A stretch of 33,539 bases of DNA from Planctomycetes bacterium GWF2_42_9 (lineage in GTDB: Bacteria > Planctomycetota > Phycisphaerae > Sedimentisphaerales > UBA12454): contig MHYA01000047.1 of assembly GCA_001825675.1 (NCBI GenBank), positions 1 to 33,539 on the forward strand, in the 5' to 3' direction. A program made the position numbers and the translations under genes. The notes beneath the pieces are model-generated. The model was not told the DNA's origin. It worked only from the letters and a program-made list of their open reading frames with translations, and did no database searches. Positions 24,046-32,675 of this stretch are shown here, in pieces. Each line of letters begins with the position of its first letter. Position 1 is the first letter of the stretch.

Positions 24046-25194
24046 ATGAAGAAATTTAAGGCAGGGATAATTGGAACTGGTTATATTGGCCCGGCACATA
24101 TTGAAGCTCTTCGCAGACTGGGCAATGTCGAAGTGGTCGCAATAGCTGAAGCAACGAAAGAAATCGCTAAAAAGAAGGCACGTGAGCTTGGTGTTCCCAA
24201 ATCATACGGCACATATAAAGAACTCATCAATGATGAGGAGATTGATGTTGTTCACAACTGCACGCCCAACCACCTGCATTATGAGATCAATTGCGCCATT
24301 ATCGATGCCGGCAAACACGTTGTGAGTGAAAAACCACTGGCCACAACGGTGGCTGAGTCAGCGGATTTAGTTCGGCGAGTCCGAAGTAAAGGTGTTGTCC
24401 ATGCCGTTAATTTCAATTATCGTTATTACCCGCTTGTACAGCATGCGGCAATGATGGCACGAAATAACGAATGCGGCCGTATTTTTGCTGTCCAGGGGTG
24501 TTATATGCAGGATTGGCTGTTATATGATACAGATTGGAATTGGCGGCTTGAACCGCAATTCGCCGGTAAGAGCCGAGCCATGGCGGATATCGGGTCGCAT
24601 TGGTTCGATATGATTCAGTTTGTGCTCGGTCAGCGAATAAAGAGGGTATTTGCTGATTTGCTGACTGTACATGAATATCGCAAAAAGCCCGTCAAGCAGG
24701 TTGAGACATTTGCTGGCAAGACATTAAATGCTTCAGAGTGTATTCCGGTGAAGATCGATACGGAGGATTACGGCCAGATACTTATTGAATTTGCAAATGG
24801 TACAAAGGGAATGGTTTGTGTTTCACAGGTATCGGCAGGCCGTAAGAATCATATTGTTTTTGAATTGAATGGAACAGAAAAAAGTGTATGGTGGGATCAA
24901 GAGCGTCCCAATGAATTGATGCTTGGGTTACGTAATGAGTTGAACAGGCATATGTTGAAAGATTCCATATTATTACACAAAGAAATTGCAGATTATGCGC
25001 ATTATCCTGCTGGACACAACGAGGGATATCCCAGCTGTGTAAAGAATTTTTGCAGAAACGTATATAGATATATAGACGACCCAAGCGGAGGAGTTGACTT
25101 CTCGACCTTTGATGACGGACATAATGCGGTGGCGGTCATCGAAGCAATTATGCAAAGCGCACAAACGGGAAAATGGATTTCTGTTGAGGCATAG
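24046..25194 (+). CDS. Gfo/Idh/MocA-family NAD(P)-dependent oxidoreductase
   Basis: 382 residues. The N-terminal Rossmann fold has 'GIIGTGYIGPAH' (GxGxxG at residues 10-15), then 'NCTPNHLHYE' and 'VSEKPLATT' with Lys96, the family's catalytic EKP motif. The C-terminal alpha/beta domain has the usual long substrate-binding sheet ('MADIGSHWFDMIQF'). No signal peptide, so it is cytoplasmic. Members oxidise a sugar hydroxyl, commonly at C3 of glucosides or on inositol-type compounds. With the TIM-barrel isomerases beside it, a 3-keto-sugar route is a reasonable inference, not a demonstrated one. The start has AAAGG a few bases upstream; it lies 57 bases past the XylA-type gene and 11 bases before the DUF4380 gene. 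Confidence 0.92.
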   Translation: MKKFKAGIIGTGYIGPAHIEALRRLGNVEVVAIAEATKEIAKKKARELGVPKSYGTYKELINDEEIDVVHNCTPNHLHYEINCAIIDAGKHVVSEKPLATTVAESADLVRRVRSKGVVHAVNFNYRYYPLVQHAAMMARNNECGRIFAVQGCYMQDWLLYDTDWNWRLEPQFAGKSRAMADIGSHWFDMIQFVLGQRIKRVFADLLTVHEYRKKPVKQVETFAGKTLNASECIPVKIDTEDYGQILIEFANGTKGMVCVSQVSAGRKNHIVFELNGTEKSVWWDQERPNELMLGLRNELNRHMLKDSILLHKEIADYAHYPAGHNEGYPSCVKNFCRNVYRYIDDPSGGVDFSTFDDGHNAVAVIEAIMQSAQTGKWISVEA

Positions 25195-25205
25195 CCAGTA
25201 TCGTG

Positions 25206-26087
25206 ATGCAGATTGAGAAGATTAGTTACAATGATTGGAACACGGCTTATCGTTGTGTACGCAATTCAGTTGAGTTGATTGTGGTCACGGAGATTGGGCC
25301 GCGTGTACTCTGTTTTCGGCATATCGATGGCGAAAACATTTTGTTTGAAGATACAACCGGCTGGACGTCTGGCGATTTCAAACTTTATGGCGGTCATCGC
25401 TTTACAGTTGCTCCTGAAACGACCGATACATATGAGCCAGATAACGCGCCATGTGCTGTAATATCTGGCGAACAATCACTGCGGATTAGTAGCCCGGTCG
25501 GGCGTCATAAAATACAGCGGACTTTGGAAATCCGGCCATGTGCACAATGTGGTGGATTTGAATTGCGTCATATCTTGCGAAATGTCGGGGATGTGTTATG
25601 GCATGGGGCCGCTTGGGCGCTTACTGCGGTGCGGCCTGAGGGAGCCATTATAGTACCCTGGGGTTCAGGAACGGAACAGTGGCGTATCAATAAAATAAAT
25701 TACTGGGCAAGTATTGGTGATTTTGAACGTTGTGTCAATAGTTCACTTTGGCGCATGACACGAGATGCGGTCGTTGTTGAGCCAAATGGTGAAAAAAGCA
25801 AAATTGGGATTTACAGTGATCGGGGATTTATGGTGCTGTCTCTGAAAGAGAGTATCTTTGTTAAGCACTATGATTTTCCATTGCCGGAAAGCCTTTATCC
25901 TGATAATGGCTGTAATGTTGAAATCTATACTTGTCATGATTTTGCGGAATTGGAGACATTGGGCACGATGCAGACAGTGTATCCTGGTAAAGAAAGTGTG
26001 CATATCGAATGCTGGTGTATAAAAAATGAGGTATATAGTAAAGATTGTTTGAGTAAAACAGTGTTGCATAGTACACATCACGTATAA
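25206..26087 (+). CDS. DUF4380-family protein (galactose-mutarotase-like fold)
   Basis: 293 residues from ATG 25206 (a GTG at 25203 is directly in front and cannot be excluded). It shows the family's typical pattern: 'ELIVVTEIGPRVLCF' near the start, then 'LYGGHRFTVAPE', 'YEPDNAPC', 'ELRHILRNVGD', and 'WALTAVRPEGAIIVPWG'. DUF4380 proteins have a beta-supersandwich like aldose 1-epimerases and often sit in carbohydrate operons; their activity is not established. Here it could help ring-open or bind the sugar passed between the isomerase and the oxidoreductase. No signal peptide. It is followed after 28 bases by the symporter. Confidence 0.8.
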   Translation: MQIEKISYNDWNTAYRCVRNSVELIVVTEIGPRVLCFRHIDGENILFEDTTGWTSGDFKLYGGHRFTVAPETTDTYEPDNAPCAVISGEQSLRISSPVGRHKIQRTLEIRPCAQCGGFELRHILRNVGDVLWHGAAWALTAVRPEGAIIVPWGSGTEQWRINKINYWASIGDFERCVNSSLWRMTRDAVVVEPNGEKSKIGIYSDRGFMVLSLKESIFVKHYDFPLPESLYPDNGCNVEIYTCHDFAELETLGTMQTVYPGKESVHIECWCIKNEVYSKDCLSKTVLHSTHHV

Positions 26088-26115
26088 TATACTTAATAGT
26101 AGATGAGGAGAGCGA

Positions 26116-27711
26116 ATGAAGTTTGACCTTTCACTGATCGACACGTTAATCATTGTCGGCTCAGTACTAATAGTAGTTACGGTTGGATTACTGGCAACTC
26201 ATAAACAGGATAAAACTGCGCGCGGCTATTTTCTTGCTTCCGGTAAACTGAGATGGTGGATTATCGGCGCCGCGTTCGTTTCAACAAGCGTTTCCAGTGA
26301 GCAGATTGTCGGGACCGTTGGTGCTGCCTACACGAACGGAATGGGTATAGCAAACTGGGAATGGTGGGCGTTACCATGTTATACATTGCTGATAGTATTT
26401 TTCATTCCAATTTACTTGAAAAATCGTATAGCAACCGTTCCCGAACTGCTTACTCGACGGTTTGGCCAATTATGCGGTGATATTTACAGCTGGACGATGC
26501 TTTTCGCGTATGTTTTTATCTTCATGGTCCCGATTTTATACGGCGGAAGCCTGGCTTTTTCAGAACTGACGGGAGTAAATTTTTATATCATCCTGTGGGC
26601 GACAATTATTTTCATTGCTCTTTACACTGTCAAGGGCGGCTTAATTTCGGTTATGTACACTGATGCGGTGCAATGCATTATGTTATTGGGCGGTGGCATA
26701 TTGCTCTATTTCTTAGCATTAAAGAACATTCCCGGCGGGTGGAGTGCGATGCAGGCAGCGAATCCTGAGCGATTTCATCTCTACCATCCGCCTGAAGACC
26801 CAATCGCACCATTTTTAGGATTGCTTTCAGGGACAGTGGGATTATTCATTTTTTATCAGGCTACCAACCAAGTGATGATTCAGCGCGTTCTTGCCGCCCG
26901 CTCGATGTGGGACGGTATTATGGGTATTATTTTTGCCGGCTTTATTAATTTATTTCGTCCGTTGGTAACCTGTTTTCTTGGCCTGATTGTGTACCATTTC
27001 ATCCATGTTATGAAAATGGCCGAGCCTTTGGCAAATCCCGATACAACTTTTCCATTTGCACTGAAGGCATTTGCTGGGACATGGGGATTGAAGGGCATTA
27101 TATTGGCTGGTTTCCTGGCGGCAGTAATGTCTGCCACAAGTGCCTTGGCAAACTCAACTGCTACAATATTTTCATTAGACATCTATAAAAGAATTAAAAA
27201 AGATGCCACTGATAAGCAAATGGTCCGGACTGGTCGCATGGTTTCGTTTCTTGCTTTAACGATTGCTGGCCTGCTTGCGCCGGTTGTTTCGCATTTTGGC
27301 GGCATTTTCATGTATTTTCAGCGTGGAGTTACTTATCTATCTACGCCAATCATCTCAGTTATTATTATCGGCATTATATGGAAGAGGGCCAACTATGCCA
27401 GCGCGGTATTTGGCTTGATCGGCGGTATTATAATACAATTGCTCGTTGTGTTTATGGATCAGCTGTTTTCATCTCATCTCCACTGGTTCTATCTGGCGTT
27501 TATTGCTGAAATTATGATTATGATTGGCATGGTAATTGTTGCGTTGAGTACCGCGCCGCCCGAGGACAGTAAATGGCAGCCATTCTGGTGGCGGCCGTCC
27601 CTGCTGGCAAACTATGACGACGGGGTCAAACGCCCATGGTATCAAAGCCTTACGCTATGGTTTTCTCTTTATGCGGTGATCTGGTTGTTCCTGTATTGGT
27701 GGTTCTGGTGA
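26116..27711 (+). CDS. Sodium:solute symporter (SSS/SLC5 family), probable sugar transporter
   Basis: 531 residues with about 14 hydrophobic segments; an AGGAG site lies 7 bases before ATG 26116. N-terminal signature 'GYFLASGKLRWWIIGAAF' followed by 'STSVSSEQIVGTVG', typical of the sodium-binding TM1 region and the sugar-specific SLC5 branch, and 'ITVPELLTRRFG'-like sequence (here 'IATVPELLTRRFG') after TM3. The C-terminal end 'LFLYWWFW' is a membrane segment. It should import a sugar or oligosaccharide across the cytoplasmic membrane with sodium. Its place after the oxidoreductase and DUF4380 genes and before a secreted esterase and glycosidase supports uptake of their product. Full length for the family. 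Confidence 0.92.
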   Translation: MKFDLSLIDTLIIVGSVLIVVTVGLLATHKQDKTARGYFLASGKLRWWIIGAAFVSTSVSSEQIVGTVGAAYTNGMGIANWEWWALPCYTLLIVFFIPIYLKNRIATVPELLTRRFGQLCGDIYSWTMLFAYVFIFMVPILYGGSLAFSELTGVNFYIILWATIIFIALYTVKGGLISVMYTDAVQCIMLLGGGILLYFLALKNIPGGWSAMQAANPERFHLYHPPEDPIAPFLGLLSGTVGLFIFYQATNQVMIQRVLAARSMWDGIMGIIFAGFINLFRPLVTCFLGLIVYHFIHVMKMAEPLANPDTTFPFALKAFAGTWGLKGIILAGFLAAVMSATSALANSTATIFSLDIYKRIKKDATDKQMVRTGRMVSFLALTIAGLLAPVVSHFGGIFMYFQRGVTYLSTPIISVIIIGIIWKRANYASAVFGLIGGIIIQLLVVFMDQLFSSHLHWFYLAFIAEIMIMIGMVIVALSTAPPEDSKWQPFWWRPSLLANYDDGVKRPWYQSLTLWFSLYAVIWLFLYWWFW

Positions 27712-27815
27712 TTTGCTGAATCGGCCGCTGGCAAGCTGACAGGCCCAAAATAAATTTTGTGGAATCGACCGTCATTTTGGGAAAAGATTTTTAATTCTAC
27801 GGTTACAACTCAAGT

Positions 27816-28640
27816 ATGAATAGTTTTAAACTGTTATCTCTTGTCGTTCTGGTAAACCTGTTGTGGGTTTTTCAAATGATGGCATCGGAATTAAATAAAA
27901 GTCAGGATATTTCATTTAAAGCTGACTATGACCAATCCATAGAACGATACATCTTGCGATTGCCGATGAATTTTAAGAACTCTATGACTCACGACCTGCT
28001 GATTGCACTTCACGGGCATGGCTCGGACAGGATGCAATTCGCCGATAGTAATCGCCCGCAGTGCATAGCTACCAGAGATGTCGCAGCAGAACGGAACATG
28101 GTATTTGTGGCGCCTGATTACAGGGCTAAGACATCATGGATGGGCCCTGCCGCAGAGGCGGATGTTATACAAATTATTAAGGAGATCAAGACACGTTTTA
28201 AGATCGATAGAGTTTTTCTCTGTGGTGGTTCGATGGGAGGCTCATCTGCCCTGACCTTTGCAGTATTGCACCCTGACATGATTGCCGGTGTTGCGGCAAT
28301 GAATCCTATGGCAAATCATTTAGAATATGACGGCTTCCAAGATGTAATTGTAAAATCTTTTGGCGGGATGAAAACGGAAATTCCCAGCGAATACAAGAAA
28401 CGCAGTGCGGAATATTGGCCTGAAAGAATTAATTCGCCCGTTGGAATAAGCGTTGGCGGCAAAGATACGGTCGTACCGCCGCAAAGTGCAGTGCGTTTTG
28501 CAAACGTTTTAAAAAAGTTGGGTAAAGAGGTATGTCTGATTAACCGACCCGAAACAGGACATGATACGAATTATGAGGATACCAGACAGATACTTGAATT
28601 TGTAATAGATGCAGCAGGCAAGGCACCCTCAAAAAATTAA
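27816..28640 (+). CDS. Secreted alpha/beta-hydrolase esterase (prolyl-oligopeptidase/feruloyl-esterase-like)
   Basis: 274 residues with a signal peptide (hydrophobic residues 5-22, MMASE after it). An alpha/beta hydrolase triad is visible: Ser139 in 'CGGSMGGSSA', Asp217 in 'SVGGKDTVVPP', His249 in 'PETGHDTNYE'. The oxyanion-type 'LHGHGSD' lies at about 65-71. It is similar to secreted esterases that remove acetyl, feruloyl or other acyl groups from plant or algal polysaccharides; a peptidase role is possible but less likely given the neighbours. The 104-base gap before it has no clear promoter or terminator. The Shine-Dalgarno sequence is weak. It is 28 bases upstream of the large glycosidase, so co-expression is likely. 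Confidence 0.82.
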   Translation: MNSFKLLSLVVLVNLLWVFQMMASELNKSQDISFKADYDQSIERYILRLPMNFKNSMTHDLLIALHGHGSDRMQFADSNRPQCIATRDVAAERNMVFVAPDYRAKTSWMGPAAEADVIQIIKEIKTRFKIDRVFLCGGSMGGSSALTFAVLHPDMIAGVAAMNPMANHLEYDGFQDVIVKSFGGMKTEIPSEYKKRSAEYWPERINSPVGISVGGKDTVVPPQSAVRFANVLKKLGKEVCLINRPETGHDTNYEDTRQILEFVIDAAGKAPSKN

Positions 28641-28668
28641 CTAAGATACAATTAGGAAGGTATTTTCA

Positions 28669-31600
28669 ATGAAAAAAGTTGCTTGGGCGTTGATTTTAAA
28701 TTTTTTCTTCTGCTGTGGTTCTGGCCTGGCGGCACAGAAAAAAATAATTGTTTGCAATTCTCAATTGCAGCGGGTGCTAGCTTCAGTTGATGGTCGGTTG
28801 CGAACGGTGGAAGTGAAAAACAAGATAATTAACCGAATGCTTGCGACCGATGGTCCCGAGTTTGTGCTGACTTATGGAGAGGGAAAAGTATTAACGAGCG
28901 ATGATTTTTTGGTGACAGCATTAAAGTCAAGCACCAAAAGCTTAATCGCTACATTAGAAGCAAAAACGCAAGGCCTTCAGGCGGAAATCACATACAATGC
29001 CGCGTCTGATCAGCCATGGCTTTATAAACAGATTAAATTCATTAATATAGGGTCCACCCCTTTTTTACTCCGCACGGTTGAGTTGGAACATTTAAAAATA
29101 AAGAATGAAAAAATTACTTACGAAGTTGATCCAAATTTTCCAAAGCTAGCAGATTGGGGCCAGCCGGTCTATATGGAATCACTCTGGCTTGGCGTAGAGT
29201 TTGTCGCCACGCGTTCCAGCGTAACTGCGGATGGTTTCATATTTCTTCGTCATCACCCCGGCATTGAGCTTGCAACGGGCCAGAGCTATCTGACTAAAAA
29301 AGCGATTATGGGAGCCGCTGCCGCAGGCAAGGTGAAAAATGCTTTTATGGATTATGTAACTACTCTTCCGCCGCGTCAAAAGGCTCCACAAATGAGTCTT
29401 TATTGGAACGGGTTTCGTGCGATCACGCCCCCTGATAGATTGAGCAAGGGGTTGGCAATGATAAACTGTGCCCGAAAACTCAAGGAAGAAACAGGATTTA
29501 CTCTTGACGCCTGGACATATGATGCTGGTTTTAATACGTATCGTCCGGATGCTCTGTTCAAACTCAAAGCCAATGAAGAGGATTTGTGGGATAAGACCTA
29601 TGAAAAGCTCAAACCTCTTGGCATTCCGCTTGGATTCTGGTGCAGCTTTCCACCAAGCTACGACACGTATACACATGAATGGGGAAAAACGCAAGGCTAT
29701 GAACTTCAGGATGAGCATTGTTATTGTCTGGCAGGGCCGAATTATTTCGCCGCTATCAAAAAACGTCTTGAAAATATTGTCCGCACATATCAAATGGGTT
29801 CGATCAACTTTGATGGTATGTATTGGGGACGAGGATTTGGCTGTAATGAGGCCGGTCATGGTCATATGACGGGTACCGGCAGCGAAGTCGGCGTTTATTC
29901 TCTGGAGCGGGTTATCGAAAATGAGATGGAGATATTTCATAGTCTGCGACAGATTAATCCTGAAATTATTCTTGATTTGTTTGTTTGTAACGAATGGTCA
30001 AGCCCTTGGTGGCTGCTTGAGGTTGACGGAGTTCATACCGTAGAGTCAGATACCGTTATTGCTCATATACCATCTCCTTGGGCTCGCGACGAGCTAATTA
30101 CGGGCAGGGATCTTCAAGTTTTTAAAGAACACAGAGAATCTGAATACCAATTTCCGTTGTGGGCCGAGGATCTTTACGGTACACAGGTACGCAGAGATTA
30201 TCTTATCGATGGAGTTATATTCAACGGTGAATCAACTGCTGAACGATGGGAAGACGAATATGTAATGGCTTTGCCAGGCCGAGGTGCTATAGCAACCAGT
30301 GTATTGTGCTGTGATTTGGATACACTTGACAAAACAAAAAGCGGGCTAAAGTTCCTCGGAGAAGTAGCCAACTGGACCAGGGCCAACCAAACCATTTATC
30401 GAGATTTCCATCTTATCGGCGGCGAGCCCAGCAAACGTCAGACATATGGCTACAGCCATTGTGATGGTCAGGGACGTACCATAATTGCTCTGCGTAATCC
30501 TGATATAACCACTAAAACCTTTCCTTTGAAGGTTGGTGAATCCCTTGGATTCCAACCTTCTGATAAGAAAATTTATGTAAACATTGTTTATCCTTACCGC
30601 AAGACATTCAAGCCGGTTAAGTTTAATGAAACAGTTGATGTGCAGCTTCAGGATTATCAAGTTGTGTTACTGGAGGTTCGAACTAAATCACAGCAATTCA
30701 AAGGAATCGAACCTGGTACACGTTGGAGTGTAAACAACGCTGGTCAAGTGCAGATCTACGATGAATCGGCTCTTGACAGCAAGATAATCGGCAAACTCAT
30801 ACCTGAAAAACAAGGGGACAAGACTTGTCTCACCGGAAACATAACTATTCCGCAGGCTGCCTCGAATGGCCAGGCACAGGTTATGCTTGACCCTCGTCAA
30901 TCCGCTCGAATCAGTAAGCCTGTCGTTTTAGTCGATGGCCAAAAAGCCAAAATTCAGTACCATGAAAGATCGGGCAACATTCAACAGAATTGGGTACTAA
31001 TTGACTTAACGCCAGGTGATCATAAATTCGAGCTTGTTCTTAATGGCGGGACAGCACCTAAAATTTTTATTAGTGTCTGGCTGATAGTTAATTATGACCT
31101 CAAAGGTCACGAGACATCGAAAAAAGTTGCTGACTATAAAAACTTGTTCCCTGTTTTTGCCGCCAACCAGGATCGCAGAATGAAACCCTTGCTTGAAAAT
31201 TATGAGATGGAGATCAGTTTATCTCCTATTCCAGGCAGTCAAACTGTTTTTCTTTCTGATATGGCTGGCAGATGCATAGAGATGGGGGTTACCTGGGCTC
31301 AGTTCAGTTGGGACCGTGCTTGTTTGCCAGGTTACCCAGCCCTACGTATCGGCGACAAGGTCTATGAAAAGGGAGTGAGTTTCCATTCTCCGGGTTCTGC
31401 TAAATTTGATATTGATGGCAAGTTCCGTCGTTTTGTTGTGGATATGGGGATGCTTGACCTTTCTTACGAACCTAAGTCATCGCAAACTGCCGTTCGTAAA
31501 GCCATTTTTATTGTGGAAGCAGATGGCAAGGAACTTTATCATTCATCGGTACTAAAAAACGGTGACCAGCCTTGCCACATAGAGGTTGATGTTACCGGCA

Positions 31601-31689
31601 CAAAAATGCTTACGATTCGTGCGGACAAAACCGAGGATGGGTCTTGGAATTTTCCGGTTGTCTGGGCAGAAGCACGCCTGGAACGTTGA
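28669..31689 (+). CDS. Secreted glycoside hydrolase (clan GH-D-like) with C-terminal NPCBM domain
   Basis: 1006 residues with a signal peptide (VAWALILNFFFCCGSGLAA), ATG behind AGGAAGG. N-terminal beta-supersandwich about 30-220. Barrel from about 240: 'LYWNGFRAITPPDR', 'DAWTYDAGFNTY', 'IPLGFWCSFPPSY', then 'SINFDGMYWGRGF' with candidate nucleophile Asp382, and 'VHTVESDTV' with candidate acid/base Asp461. A small beta domain follows, and about residues 850-1006 form an NPCBM carbohydrate-binding domain ('YEKGVSFHSPGSAKFDI', 'VVDMGMLD', 'LTIRADKTEDG'). NPCBM domains usually accompany glycosidases acting on alpha-galactosides. It belongs to the same broad clan as the two minus-strand glycosidases but is not a recent duplicate of either. 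Likely extracellular, feeding the sodium symporters nearby. Confidence 0.82.
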   Translation: MKKVAWALILNFFFCCGSGLAAQKKIIVCNSQLQRVLASVDGRLRTVEVKNKIINRMLATDGPEFVLTYGEGKVLTSDDFLVTALKSSTKSLIATLEAKTQGLQAEITYNAASDQPWLYKQIKFINIGSTPFLLRTVELEHLKIKNEKITYEVDPNFPKLADWGQPVYMESLWLGVEFVATRSSVTADGFIFLRHHPGIELATGQSYLTKKAIMGAAAAGKVKNAFMDYVTTLPPRQKAPQMSLYWNGFRAITPPDRLSKGLAMINCARKLKEETGFTLDAWTYDAGFNTYRPDALFKLKANEEDLWDKTYEKLKPLGIPLGFWCSFPPSYDTYTHEWGKTQGYELQDEHCYCLAGPNYFAAIKKRLENIVRTYQMGSINFDGMYWGRGFGCNEAGHGHMTGTGSEVGVYSLERVIENEMEIFHSLRQINPEIILDLFVCNEWSSPWWLLEVDGVHTVESDTVIAHIPSPWARDELITGRDLQVFKEHRESEYQFPLWAEDLYGTQVRRDYLIDGVIFNGESTAERWEDEYVMALPGRGAIATSVLCCDLDTLDKTKSGLKFLGEVANWTRANQTIYRDFHLIGGEPSKRQTYGYSHCDGQGRTIIALRNPDITTKTFPLKVGESLGFQPSDKKIYVNIVYPYRKTFKPVKFNETVDVQLQDYQVVLLEVRTKSQQFKGIEPGTRWSVNNAGQVQIYDESALDSKIIGKLIPEKQGDKTCLTGNITIPQAASNGQAQVMLDPRQSARISKPVVLVDGQKAKIQYHERSGNIQQNWVLIDLTPGDHKFELVLNGGTAPKIFISVWLIVNYDLKGHETSKKVADYKNLFPVFAANQDRRMKPLLENYEMEISLSPIPGSQTVFLSDMAGRCIEMGVTWAQFSWDRACLPGYPALRIGDKVYEKGVSFHSPGSAKFDIDGKFRRFVVDMGMLDLSYEPKSSQTAVRKAIFIVEADGKELYHSSVLKNGDQPCHIEVDVTGTKMLTIRADKTEDGSWNFPVVWAEARLER

Positions 31690-31748
31690 GTCAACCTGAT
31701 ATCGTCTGTTATTTTTGATATAGAGATATAAGTATAACGGAAATTACA

Positions 31749-32510
31749 ATGGCGGATAAGAAAACGGCTTTATGTATTGTTGCTCATCCCGATGATGCTG
31801 AATTTCAGTGTGCTGGTACGTTGGCATTGTTAGCCCAAAAAGGATGGGATATTCATATCGCTACGATGACGCCGGGAGATGCTGGTTCGGTCAAGTTGAA
31901 TCGCGAAGAAATCAGTAGGGTTAGACGAGGTGAAGCTGCAAATGCGGCGGCTTTGTTGAAGGGCACCTATCATTGTCTTGAATGTGATGATGTGTTTATC
32001 ATGTATGATCGTGAAACATTGCTCAAAACAATTGCGCTTATTCGAAAGGTACGCCCTCTGATAGTGTTGGCGGCCAGTCCGTCAGATTATATGATTGATC
32101 ATGAAGTTGCTGGCCAGGCTGCTCAGACTGCCTGTTTGGCAGCGGGAATACCAAATATTAAAATCGTGGGTACCGATCCTTACAGCTATATACCGCATCT
32201 TTATTATTTAGATCCCATGCAGGGCACTGATATATTCGGTCGAGAAATTAATTCTGGTATTTTGGTGGATATCAGTTCGGTCATTGACATCAAGGAAAAG
32301 ATGTTGTGCTGTCATGCGAGTCAGCGTAATTGGCTGTTTGAAATATCAAAAGTGGATGAATATGTCTTGATGATGAAAGCATTTGCGAAGAAAAAAGGCG
32401 GCTTAGTCAATATGGAGTACGCAGAGGGCTTCCGTCAACACCTTGGTTTTAGTTATCCGCAATTTAATATTCTTCAATCAGAGCTGGGTGATTTGGTTTA
32501 TGTCACATAA
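31749..32510 (+). CDS. PIG-L/LmbE-family zinc deacetylase
   Basis: 253 residues without a signal peptide. Hallmark 'AHPDDAEF' (His13, Asp15, Asp16) opens the protein, and 'YMIDHEVAG' supplies the third zinc ligand His118; 'RRGEAANAAALL' also matches the family. PIG-L enzymes remove N-acetyl groups from GlcNAc-type sugars or conjugates. As a cytoplasmic protein it would act on an imported N-acetylated sugar, which fits the aminotransferase earlier in the operon. The substrate is an inference. It lies 59 bases after the glycosidase and 165 bases before a second symporter; no strong Shine-Dalgarno sequence is visible. Confidence 0.9.
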   Translation: MADKKTALCIVAHPDDAEFQCAGTLALLAQKGWDIHIATMTPGDAGSVKLNREEISRVRRGEAANAAALLKGTYHCLECDDVFIMYDRETLLKTIALIRKVRPLIVLAASPSDYMIDHEVAGQAAQTACLAAGIPNIKIVGTDPYSYIPHLYYLDPMQGTDIFGREINSGILVDISSVIDIKEKMLCCHASQRNWLFEISKVDEYVLMMKAFAKKKGGLVNMEYAEGFRQHLGFSYPQFNILQSELGDLVYVT

Positions 32511-32675
32511 TGCCGGAACAGATACTAAAAAATTTAGTGCGGCAGGGCAGGCAGCAGATACGTTTGCAGTACCGATCATAGTATTCTGCTTTGCGGTAAA
32601 GTTTACGATTCAGCATTGTCAATGATGAAATTAAAGTCAAATTAAACAATTAGAAGAGATGTTTAGGAGTTTAAA

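Noticed and set aside
29179-29940. 253-codon minus-strand frame opposite the NPCBM glycosidase
   Set aside because: Shadow of a well-supported coding region; the product has no recognisable domain.
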